A DNA stretch of 64,000 bases, from positions 24,332,029-24,396,028 of the forward strand of contig NC_133933.1 of assembly GCF_031877795.1 (NCBI RefSeq). The letters run 5' to 3'. The DNA is from Strix aluco (taxonomy: Eukaryota > Chordata > Aves > Strigiformes > Strigidae). The notes below the pieces were generated by a model. The model was given only the letters and a program-made list of their open reading frames with translations. It searched no databases and was not told the DNA's origin. The position numbers were made by a program, and so were the translations under genes. The stretch's first letter is position 1, and every line of letters starts with the position of its first letter. Positions 13,313-23,858 of this stretch are shown in pieces.

Positions 13313-13938
13313 TGTTGGGGTTTAACCCCAGCCAGCAGGCAAACACCACGCAGCCACTCGCTCACCCTCCCCAACCCCAGGGGATGGGGGAGAGAATTGG
13401 AGGAGTAAAGGTATGTAGACTCGTAGGTTGAGATAAAAACAAGTTAATAATTGAAATAAAATAAAATTAAAATAATAATGTTAATAGTAATAGTAAAAAT
13501 AGAAAATACAAACAGGTAATGCACAATGTGATCGCTCACACCCGCTGCCTGCTGCCCTGCCCATTCCCAGCTAGCGACTCCAGGGAAGAGAGAATCCTGA
13601 AACCACCATCCTGGAAGCGAGAGTGAGCAACCTGATCAACCCTCATCTACATGCTGAGTATGACATTGTATGATAGGGAATATTTCATTGGCCAATTTGG
13701 GTCTGTTGCTCTGGCTGTGCTCTCTCCCAGCTTCTTGCACACCTGTGCACTAGCAGGACATGGGAAGTTGAAAAGACCTTGATTTCTTAGCAACAACTAA
13801 AAACATCAGTACATTATCAACATTCTTCTCATATCAAATCCTGTACTGAATCCAAAACATAGCACTATTCTAACTACTAAGAAGGGAAAAAAAAAAAAAA
13901 AAAAAGCAAGCTCTATCCCTGCCGAAACCAGGATAACA
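13313..13938 (-). mobile_element. Solo LTR of an avian endogenous retrovirus, decayed
   Basis: On the minus strand it begins TGTTATCCTGGTTTCGGC, continues GGGATAGAG, has the words ATATTCCCTATCATACAATG and CTCAGCATG where this LTR type carries its promoter, and ends GGGGTTTAACCCCAACA-like. The same order of words occurs in the copy at 30401-30998. Length (626 bp) suits a solo LTR, and no internal retroviral genes flank it. ACATG occurs at both edges (13308-13312 and 13936-13940), a possible target-site duplication overlapping the element end. An AT-rich microsatellite-like block (13440-13510) and a 19-nt A run (13887-13905) have grown inside it. The ERVL-class assignment is from memory of the family and is only moderately sure. 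Confidence 0.8.
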
Positions 13939-16900
13939 TGAAAAGCAGTATTGCAAAGTCAAAACAGAGCAGTGTGGTGCATGTGCCAGCTCTACTGTGC
14001 TAATAAAAATAAGGTAAAAGAAATAGGGTAAGTAAGCACACATCTCTAAACCCTAGCAGGGCTCTCATTTTGCAAAGGAAAGTTAGTGGAAATCACTGGT
14101 GCTGATTTATTGAGAACTGGGGAGTGAGGAGGGAAGCAAACCAGAAGCTGGGCTCCTTTTGCAGTTAAATGTTAATGTTCACTCCTTGTGCCTGCTCTGG
14201 CAAGGAAAGGAAGGTTTAGACATGTTCAGTTAATGAACAAAGCAACCAAATAAATACAAAGAGCCCAAACAAATTAGTATTCCACATTTTTCTTGGTCTT
14301 CTGAGAGGCTGTATACAGTAACCAGGGGATAGACTGGGGTGTGGGGAGGGTCTCAGTGTTTAGAAAAGCGGAAATTCCCCTCTCCCAGTGAAGGAAACAT
14401 GCTGTGCTTGAGAAGGCTCAAGAAGCAGTTGGCAGCTGTGTGCAGGAAGAGGAAATCATCTCATCTTGAATTTGAAAGCAAAACTCCATTTCAAGTGAAC
14501 ACTAGAGCAGCAGAGTCACTGGCAAAATTTACAGCTTGGGTGACCTATACAGTTTCTTCACTGAAATGTAAATATGTTGGTAAGAAAGCATTTAGAGAAA
14601 GGCCTTTCCCTGACATTTTCTTCTGAAACAACACAAGAAGCCTCCCCAGATTTTGTGCATTTATGAAATAGACCTTTTTAAAGTGAGGGCTGCAGAGAGA
14701 AGGTGGAACTCTGAGTGAGGCTGGTTCAATAGCTGTCTGCAAACCAGCTTTACTCGCCTGAACATTGTCAGGTATTTCTGGATACCTTGAATAAGAAAGT
14801 TTTTGCCATCCCACCCTACTCCAAGACTTTTTGAGCCACTGAGACCGTTGAAAAATATATTTTCATGTCAGCTGATGCTGGTTTGTGCTCTTCTGTTTGC
14901 ACAGAAAGAAAAATCTTTCCTTCAAACTTGAAAATGCTTTAAAACCTCGGCTTTGAAGCAAGGCTTGAGGACACAGTGGTGATCTGATTTCTGTTTAGCA
15001 TTGCCTAGAGCCTACCTGCTTCAGCCTGCAAAAGCAGCCCTGGCTTTTTGGCCATCAGTAGCTGCTCTGTGACTCCACCTGGGTTTTATTTTTTTCTCCC
15101 TCTTTCAGATGACAGCCCATGCGGTGTCTCAGCACCAAAGAGGCAGGTGAACACGGGGCAGTTGCTGCACCTCCACGGAGCCTGAACTCAACTAGCCCAG
15201 GAAATTGCTTTGCAGTCAGCAGCCCTGCACCATCACAGCTTCATCAAGAGGCCAGCACAATGTCAGTGAAGGTTGCAGCTGGAGTAAACGTGCTCCAAGT
15301 AATGTTTTTCTATTTAGCAGAGAGGAAAGGAACAGAGAAGTAAGAAAGCAAATTGGGTATTTTTTAGATTGTGATGTGTTTTTCACACTCGGTTCCCCAG
15401 TCGCCTTTGCACTGCGAGGTCCTCCTGCCACGTGCTGTGTGCTTTCATCAGGACTCTGGGTGTATGAGTAAAACCAGTGCTTTACAGGAATAACCTCTGA
15501 GCTACACAAGACCTTCATCTTAGAGAAACAAAGCGAGAAAAAGGGAAAACAAGTCCAGCGCAGCCCAGTTTTACACACTGCTAAGATCTGTGGGTCTTCC
15601 AGCATGTGGGCTTGGGCACCACCGTGGCTCTGGCCATTGTAGCAGGAGGGATCCATCCAGACCAGGTCAGCCAGAGTCATTTTGAATGGAAAGCATGCTT
15701 TAAAAGTAAATAAACTGAGTTATGTTGCCTGTTGACATAAATGCAAAACACGGAGGAGCAGGAAGCATCTTTGCTTTTGTGCACAGGAGGGTGCTTTCAG
15801 GTCAGGTTATCGCTGAGGTGCATTTCTGGCCAGTGAAGCTTGTTCTGGCAGTGAGACTGCCCTACTTGGTGGGGGGAAGCAATTTCATGCAGTTCAACAT
15901 CAGGTACCCACGTCTTTGGGTTTTTTTGTATTTAACAGTGTATTTAACAATAATAAATCTTAAACCAGAATCCTGACACCTACAGCCCATGAAAATGCCA
16001 GCAGTCTACTCCTAGCCTTAAAAACCTCCTCAAAGCTCTCTGGGACTGGTCAGCTCTACGCAGGCTGGGAAAAATATTTGTGAGCTGCCCAAATTGCCCT
16101 ACCGGGACTCCGAGCCAATGTACTGATGTCTGCGGCAACACGAGCTTTCTTTGAGAACAAAGTGTAGTTTCCTTTTGTGCGTTGAACAAATAAACATTGT
16201 GTGGGAATTGGTCAATACAGATATACTTTTTTTTTTAAAAAAAAAAGTATCCAAGTCACTTGTTTCAGAACACTGACCCGTTTATTGCTTGGGAATGCCT
16301 GTGACTTCTATCTGAAACTTCAAAATTAGAGGTATCCACGGCGGGCACAGATGACTATTGAAATAGCGCCAGGGATGCTTCTGCATGTAAAATTTAGCAC
16401 AGAAGAAGTGTCTGAAAACTGGCAGTCTGCCTAGTGCCAGAATTAATTATGAATTCGGTTTTTAGTATAGTTTAGGCTAGAAACCATCCCAATTATCCTT
16501 TCTCCTTTAATTGAATTTGAAGTCTGCCATTAACCTCTGCTTCCCGTAACTCATGTTTTGGGCTCAGCTTGTCCTGCCTGGCAAATGGGAGAACTGGAGA
16601 GAAACGGGGGAGAGAGGCAGAGAAAAAGAGAAGACTCTGAAGTATGCAACGGTCTTTGCCACTTATCTGTCTCCAGGTACTGGGTCCCTGAAATTTTTCG
16701 CGTTAATATTGTCTTTCAGCTCTTCTGTTCCAGCTGTTCCTGCTTAACCAAGAATTTGGTTAAGTATTATATGAATTTGGTTTTGTATTATAAATGGTCC
16801 ACATATAAAATGATGGCCCGAGTATAGATAGACTTTAAAATGTAGGGAAAGAAAGCAAGAGACTTGTGGAAACGAGGGAGGTGTAGGCTTGTATATGCAA

Positions 16901-19271
16901 ATTCTGCCCTGAAGCGTTCGGATTCATTTACTGAAATTGCTTCTAATGAAACTAACTTTACATGGATACTTTTTGTAACAAGAATTTAAAAAGTTGAGCA
17001 CTGAACAATGCCTAGGAAAGATCACACATACACGTTGAAGCTCTGCTCTAATACTTATTGCCAATCCTTCTGAAAATGCATAATTTGATGCATGTATGCT
17101 AGTTTGGTTTTAGAAATAATTTCTAAAGAAAGAATGCCAGATCTGAATGAATTTTCCATTTCTTTTGTTTGTTTCTTGCCAGCATCTGTTTAAACCCTCC
17201 ATCTTCATAAAACACAGTGGAAAAATTGAGTACATGTATATATTTTAAAATGTTAGTAGAAATACAACCGTTGAAGTTCAAAGAGATAATTAACATTTAA
17301 ATTACTGTATTTTGAAAAAAACACACAAAAAACCAGGACTAGTTGAGCAGGTTTAATCAGAGAAGAAGTCAATTTAATTGAGAGTAGATATGCAGCAATA
17401 CCAGCTCCTAAAGCCAAGCTCATCTTTTGCGAGATGTATCAAGCTGATTTCTTCACTGCTTCTGGTTTGGGCCTGCATATTTCAGTAATTAGATTTTTTT
17501 TTTTCTACATTAAGATGATGAGAGGTGTGATGATAGCAGTAGCACCGCATAACAAGAGACTGAATATGAGTGCCATGTTAAGTAAAATAATTTCTTTGGT
17601 GTCTGTACTATGGTAAGAAATCCATCATATCCCAGTGTTAGAAATATTTGTCTAAATTTACCCAAATTATTTTCCTTAAATATCCCCCCTGGAAGTACAG
17701 TGCTTTCCCTTTTTTAAATTCAATTAAAAACATTACAGTGAATTTTTGATACAATTTTGAAAACTGGCCGTGGGCGTGATATTCCAGCCTGATGTAGGGC
17801 CTCGGGGGCTGCTGGCCTGGCCCAATCTGCAGCGGTGCTGCTGAGCCCTGTCTGGCTGAGCACCAGCAGCGTGTGGCCCCCTTCAGCTTGTATTACAAAG
17901 CCTCTTAAATAGTAGTTCCAGCTGCTGCAGGGGGTTGTGCATATGCCAGCCACAGGCATAAAAATCATCAACTGGTTGCAAAAACAAGGCTGGAGAGCTA
18001 ACATTTTTGTTCACTCTTTATACATATAAATGTATTTTTTTAATATATATGTATATATACACACACGTGTATACATGTGTACTTGTTTGGGTTGTCACTC
18101 CAAAGCCTTAGGGTTCCCAAGGGCTTTGTTTGGGGTTTTTTCCCAGGTACCAGAGTGCCTTCATGATTTAGGGACGTAACATTGTTACTGTGCTACACAT
18201 GGGGATGGGGCCAAGTTTCTCCCTTCATCCAGGGCAGGTTGTCACCCAGGAACCAGGGGGAAGGTATGTTCTGTCCCCTGTATGATCATCCTGAAGAGAT
18301 CCCAGATGGCCACAGTGTCAGCTGATGTCACTCTCTGCTCTATAACCTCCTTCTGAAGACTGGAAGATACTGGTTCAAAAGCCAGAAGTCACCTGTGAAA
18401 CTGCCTGTGAGTCAGGGGGTGCCTGGGAGGCAGGAGTGGCTTTTCTTTGTATTTTAAAGTAGTAAAGTTTTCTATTTTTCTCTAGAATTAAAACCACTTT
18501 CTGATTAAACATTTATAATTCTTTAAGGCACATACTTCTGACACGTCTTACAAATACTTGGAAATTCTGTAGCCTGTGTTTTCCACAAGCCTTCAGAAAA
18601 TTACTCTTTCAAGGGATTACTGCTGGATTAATTTAACAATCATGCTGCAAAAATGGGAAGGTAAGCGGCCCAGCAGAAGATACAGTAGCCAAAACTCTTA
18701 TCTCAAGACCCATTGCTTGGAGAATTGCAGCAACTTCCCTTAGTCAATAATGAGTCTTATTTATAAGTTCACATACAATACAGAAAGGAAGCTTGTTGCA
18801 CTATTGTGGAGATCAAAGTGTCAATGTTTTTTTCTCCTTCTCCTGTTTAGAAAGCTGAAGTCAGTTTGCATGTATCTGTATCCCTCTCATTGCTGAGCCC
18901 AGCACGGTTGATAGCTCTGGGCATTTTTTTAAAGCTGTTTCTAAAGATAAACATTTTGCAAAAATTCCCAGAATGCAAGTGCCCAACTTAATTTACCCAG
19001 AGCTGTACTGTTTGTTAGCAGGCTGTTTCTTTATAGCGGGTTTTAAGTTCCAATTCAGTGTGTCATACATTAATAAATAATGAGGAAACTTCTTCCATGG
19101 TCAAGGGTGGAATCCCTGCCTTACTGAGGTCCGTACAAACAAAACCTCTATTGATTTAGCTCAATAACATTTAGAGGTTAATCCCAAATCTCCTGCTCCT
19201 TTTTTAAGAACCATTCTATCACTGAAAATATATGAATAAGATTACATATACTAATCAAAACAATCCCCACA
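13939..19271. other. Intergenic, no gene recognised
   Basis: No supported gene. A 154-codon minus-strand frame (15216-15680) overlaps two plus-strand frames and has no recognisable domain. A TA/CA-rich microsatellite-like stretch lies near 18034-18080, and GCTGCTG / CAGCAGC can pair across 17836-17868. Nothing else could be identified. Confidence 0.55.
18034..18080. repeat. TA/CA-rich simple repeat
   Basis: Alternating purine-pyrimidine sequence (ATATATATGTATATATACACACACGTGTATACATGTG-type text, with interruptions) forms an imperfect microsatellite. Length is modest and it is non-coding. Confidence 0.7.
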
Positions 19272-19392
19272 GGTGCCTGAGCACACTCACATTCTTTAAT
19301 CTTCACAGCAGCTTTAAAAAGTGGATTGTCCTTAGTTTTTCAGTGGCAGTTTGAGAAGCAGAGAGGGGATGGTTTTTGTCAATGTGCAGAAT
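19272..19392 (-). repeat. Probable ancient MIR SINE fragment
   Basis: Read on the plus strand, the order of words follows the reverse complement of the MIR 3' half: TTTAATCTTCACAGCAGC, then a gap, TTTTTCAGTGGCAGTTTGAG, GAAGCAGAGAGGGG, then TTTTTGTCAATGTGCAG in the place of the AACTTGCCCAAGGTCACAC word. Divergence is high, as expected for an element predating birds and mammals. The match is from memory and by eye. Confidence 0.45.
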
Positions 19393-22300
19393 TCAGTCTG
19401 TCTTTTCTCCCAGGTTATGCTTTGTGAGCTCAAATAGACAACGCATGTGTTATCACCATCTACTTGGCTACAGCAGGTAACTGGTTGGCTGCCTGTGTCA
19501 CGAAGACAGCTGCCAGCCAGGAGATTTCTTCTCATGCAAACGGCAGAGGTATTTTCACTAGGCAGGCGAGGATGCTTTGATCAGGGATGATGCTAGAGAG
19601 AAGGAGAAAGAGAGAGCATATAGTGTTTGTATATATTATAGTCTATATAGTATATGCATATAGTACACATATATATGGCTTTTTTAAACAGACTATAAAA
19701 AGTCCCACCTTACTATGGGTGTTTCCTTTCACAGAAGCAAAGGGCTAATCGGGAGAGGAAATAGACGCCGATTACCCCACCCACCTCCGAAGCCTCTGCT
19801 AAAGCCATTTATCATAACGTTTCTCAACCTTCTTGGGTTGGCAACTTTACAGGAGGACTCGTTTTTGCAACCTCTTTACGGCATCTACAAAAAAATAATG
19901 GTAAAATAACCCCAAAGTAACAATAATACCTGTCTTAAGCACGGAGATGGCTAGGTGTGGTACGGATACATGGGAGCTCCCCGGACAGCCAGGCTGTTAC
20001 GTCTAGTTGTGGGACTGAAAAAGATCAGCCAGAACTGTTGTAAGTATTTCAGAGCTAAACCAGTTCAGGGGAGTTCGTGGTCAGCTCTTATGCCTGCAAT
20101 GTGTTAAGGTTGTACTTCCTGAATATCAGAAATATTTGTGTACTTTTCCCTTAATGCTGCATAAATGGTTTCGTGAATTTAAAGTGGGTTTAATTCTGTG
20201 AAAGATAGGTACTGGTATCAGAATTGTCTTTTTTAATATTTATATTTTAAAAAATCAACATTTGCATCTTATTACATTAAAAGAGATAAGTAGATGGACA
20301 GAAACTGTGTAAAAATGACTGTAAGAACTTTATTTGCCTGGTCAATGAAAGTTTAGTTAATTTTTTGGTGTTTAAACTCTATTGGAATGAGAAGACTTCT
20401 GAGATGGGATTTATTTTACTTGTCAGCCACAAACATTTTCATGTCAAATGAAAAATCAGAAGGGAAAAAATGCAAGATAGACATTGACCATTCGAACATT
20501 CTTATGTAACAATGAAAAATAAAGGTCAAAGAATTTATAGTAAAATTTAATGTTTCAGGAAGTGTTTACAGATCATTAATTAAAAGAAGACAGGTTGGAT
20601 ATAACCTGAATTCAGTTCCATAGACTTACCTGAGGGCTCTACTGAGACCTGAGTTTTCATATGGCATTGAGAAAGCACAGTTACGAGTCTCCAGATGTCT
20701 TAGCTTAAACATCCGTACACACAGGAATACCAGTAATTCATAGTATCACAGGCAGCAATAACCTGATTAATAACAGTTCAGGGGACTCAAAGGTCACCAA
20801 TTCTGAACTGTAAGTATTTTTAAAAATAGCTTTTATTAAATTAAAGATAACTCAGTATCTTGGGATGCTAAATTCAGTGCCTCTTAGAGGGGTTCATCAT
20901 TTGGAGAGAGGTCCTTTGTAAATCCAACTTGTTCTCCCAAGGCCAGTCAGAAGAACTGAACTTCCAGGGACTACTTAAGTATATAACACCGTGAAAGTAA
21001 GCATAGCCTATAGAGGCCTTCCTAGCTGCTAATTAGAGCTATTTGAGACTTCATTCCTGCAGGAAATCTCAAATTCCACTTTGACAATACTCAGATTTTA
21101 CAGACTATTATTCAGATTAAATTTCTACATAGACAACTATTTTATATTTTCTCTTAAATTCAAGCACTTTTTACTGGTAAGTGTGTGTCCTCAGGAGGCT
21201 TGAGAATCATAACTTACATCTGAAGCAATTTTTCCTGGCCCTTGCTGGAAAAGAGTAAAATAATCCCATTTTTTGTTATGAGTATTGTTTTCCACCGTTT
21301 TCCTGAGTCTTGTCACAATTAACACCCACCTCCCAGTGCTTTTTGAATGGTTTCTTCCCAAACCTCTGCCCTTCTTTCTACCTCCAGGTGAAGAGTATTT
21401 CAGAGACAGCAGTTGGAAGAGAAGAGGTGGCAGGCAGCCTCGGTGAGACCAGCTCCAGCACCAGATCCCTCTTAAACTTCTTACTGAAATCAGAAGGAGA
21501 ATTGAGGGTTTAATTTTGAAGGATCAACATCTTACCGGGACACAGCTGTTGTAGTGTTCTCGGGTAGATGTGATATTGTAGTGCCTAATACTTACTGTTA
21601 AAATGAAAGCCTGGAGAATTTCTTCTCAGTTTTATATTGTGGGATTGAGATGCTTTATGTGTAGACTGGCAAATTTCTCTGCTTCTGAGTCCTTTATACA
21701 GACACTGACAACCTAACCTGCAGCAGTGCACAGGTAATATAATTTTGATGGTGACGGTCTGACTGGATTTCAGATTTGTCCCATTTAATATTTGAACTGT
21801 GATGGTTCCATAACTATTTCCGAAATAATCTCTCAAATGTATACCAATTATCAACAGGTTCACTGGCAGAACTGCAATGAACAGTTCTTAATGGCCCAAT
21901 AGCTTTCCAGTCCAGGTTCAGTAAACAACTCCAAAACCAAGCCATTACTCCGAAGGCATGTTTAATCTCTAAATGAGATTACAACTGAAAACCTTCATAT
22001 TTAATCATATTAATTGTAGGCTGCTGTTGCCAACAGAATGAAGCACGCTCATTCCAAGCATTAGTTTCTGTAATTAAGACATCTACTGAAAACAGTTCTT
22101 AACATTATAATTGTAAACTGTGCAGTAGTAATAAAGAAAAATCTTATCTGGAAGCAAAAACATTCATTATCTGAAGCCAGAAATGAAGCTTCAGTTGCAT
22201 TCTTTTGCATAGTAAGTTATCAAATGTCTTTCAGATAAAAGCTGATTGCCTTAACACAACTAAAGTACAAATTTATTCTGACTGCATTTATTTACATCTA

Positions 22301-23289
22301 TGCTTAAACATGACTCTGGTTTGACTGAGTAACTTTTAATCCCATTTAGACATCTCTTACTGCATCAGGTAGTGAAAAATATAATGAATGCATGAAGAAA
22401 ATACAACCTGATCTATTTGGTATAAAAAAGGGGGGGGGGGAGGGATACAAAGTAAAATAAAAAAAAGCATGTGGGAAAAAGTTCAAGGCCAAACTAGGCA
22501 GAATAAATAGTAAACTATATTTTTTTAAATAATTCACATATGAAGGCCCATTTCCTGCATTCACCTAGGTAAGAAGGTTGCCATACTCTTAATTCAAACA
22601 TTATAGCTAGAAACTTTTTTTAAAAAAATTAACTCACAAATCTGTGAGCAAATAAATAACAGTAAATCTCAGACAAGTTAAGCCCATGGTTACCATAGGC
22701 CCTATTTATGTGTGTTCAGTTTTGGCTGTGGTTTTGGGGTATTTTGTTGTTTTGTGCTGTTGTTGTTACCGGGTTTTTTTTAATCTGAGATTTTTGCTGT
22801 GTCTGTGTGGTATTGCCAGTCTTCTGTATTGGAAAATGGTGGTCATGTCCTTCAGGAATTTTCCTTGACTTGGGAAGCTTTATTAGTCTGGAATGTGAAC
22901 TTCTCAGCCTGTGTCAGAATTTAGAGTTTGGGAGGTCAATAAAGATTGTACAAACACAAACAGGTCCGTATTTCATGCTTAAAGGACTTAGTATTTTTTA
23001 AGATCCAAACACTTGAAACAACTTGTTTTACATTAAAACTCACTGCACATGACGTTAACTTTTTCACAACCTGTTTTTCTTCTGCTTGCTGAAGTATTGC
23101 TTAGACTTCCTGATTTCAAAACCTGCCAGGAACTTGAATGGCCTTTCTGGAAAAGTTGCTTCAAAAGGACAGTGGTAACCACACACCGCTGCTTTTTTTG
23201 CCTTTTTATTTCTTCTTTTGGAGAGAGAGGGTGTTTTTACCACATTTCAGCCTCAGTGGGGGCACGGCTACCAGGAGCACGGGCAATTG
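19393..23289. other. Intergenic, upstream of the LBR CpG island
   Basis: AT-rich single-copy-looking sequence. Short simple tracts occur: GA/TA near 19598-19672 and an 11-nt G run at 22430-22440. Open frames are short and unrecognised. No repeat family or RNA gene was identified with confidence. Confidence 0.55.
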
Positions 23290-23302
23290 TTCCGACACAG
23301 TA

Positions 23303-23363
23303 GGAGCACTTGTGGTCTCGCCGCCTCAGGCGGCGCTTCAGGCGGCGACACCACGAGTGCTCC
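23303..23363. repeat. 23-bp-arm inverted repeat (hairpin) upstream of the LBR promoter
   Basis: Arms 23303-23325 and 23341-23363 are reverse complements with two mismatches in 23 positions, around a 15-nt loop (23326-23340). The arms begin GGAGCACT and end AGTGCTCC, and the inner part carries GCCGCC / GGCGGC. Because of the symmetry, both strands can be read as a peptide with Gly-Ala-Leu-Val-Val-Ser-Pro-Pro. It sits about 260 bp before the first CCAAT box. It could form a cruciform or RNA hairpin, or be a small transposon remnant. Confidence 0.8.
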
Positions 23364-23619
23364 GTACACAAAACCCCCGTTTTTGTTTACCGCCCGGCGG
23401 TAGGGCCTAGATGGCGCAGCGGGCCTCAGGCGACCGCGACAGCGACTGCGGCCTTTCATCCCCCCTCTCCCTCCCCGAGCGTCTCCTCCCCTCCGCGCTC
23501 GCCCCCGTTATCACCCCCCCGGTGGCCGTGAGGGGGGGGCCGAGCTGTCCCGCTCATCCCCTCACCGGGGCGGGCAAGCGGCGGGCCTCGGGCGGCAGGC
23601 CCGCGCCATCGCGCGGCAG

Positions 23620-23624
23620 CCAAT
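23620..23624 (+). promoter_or_regulatory. CCAAT box (NF-Y type), distal
   Basis: AGCCAATAGC is an excellent NF-Y site. It lies 43 bp from a second CCAAT box in the same orientation, with TTCAAA between them. Confidence 0.7.
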
Positions 23625-23643
23625 AGCGTGCGGCCACCCACGA

Positions 23644-23649
23644 TTCAAA
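23644..23649 (-). promoter_or_regulatory. Candidate CHR element (TTTGAA on minus strand)
   Basis: TTCAAA reads TTTGAA on the opposite strand, the cell-cycle-genes homology region core bound by LIN54 of DREAM/MuvB. It lies 20 bp after one CCAAT box and 13 bp before another. The motif is only six bases, so chance is possible; the context raises its standing. Confidence 0.4.
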
Positions 23650-23662
23650 CGGCGCGGCGCGG

Positions 23663-23667
23663 CCAAT
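23663..23667 (+). promoter_or_regulatory. CCAAT box (NF-Y type), proximal
   Basis: GGCCAATAGG matches the NF-Y consensus and is followed within 10 bp by two overlapping E2F-like words (23676-23689) and then GC boxes. Confidence 0.7.
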
Positions 23668-23675
23668 AGGCGCGG

Positions 23676-23689
23676 TTGGCGGGCGGGAA
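23676..23689 (+). promoter_or_regulatory. Overlapping E2F-like sites
   Basis: TTGGCGGG (23676-23683) and GGCGGGAA (23682-23689) overlap. The second is the canonical E2F core (TTCCCGCC on the other strand). Confidence 0.5.
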
Positions 23690-23749
23690 GAGGCGGGGCG
23701 AGGGGAGGGGGCGGAGGCGGACCGGTGCGCGGCCGTTACGCGGCCGTTA

Positions 23750-23858
23750 CCGTCGCTCAGGGCGGTTGTTCCCTTCAGCGGAGAGCCCCGCGCTTGCACC
23801 CGGCTCCCGCTGCTCCGCGGAAGCGCCTCCTGCCCGGCCCGGTGGGGGCGGGCGCCAG
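23750..23858 (+). other. LBR: LBR untranslated exon 1 (start uncertain)
   Basis: The 3' edge is set by a strong donor, GCGCCAG/GTAAGG, with the GT at 23859-23860. No ATG-led frame joins the LBR frame, so the exon is non-coding, as in other vertebrate LBR genes where translation starts in exon 2. The 5' end cannot be placed from sequence; it should lie after the GC boxes and CGCGGCCGTTA tandem, roughly 23715-23790. Confidence 0.6.

Noticed and set aside
13313-13938. A full provirus between the LTRs at 13.3 and 30.4 kb
   Set aside because: The two LTRs are too diverged from each other, 17 kb apart, with no retroviral gene remnants between them and the LBR promoter in the interval; they are separate solo LTRs.
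15216-15680. 154-codon minus-strand ORF
   Set aside because: No recognisable domain, antisense overlap with two other frames, no splice context.
22430-22440. G run as a CRISPR or regulatory signal
   Set aside because: Plain homopolymer; no CRISPR-type spaced repeats exist anywhere in this eukaryotic window.
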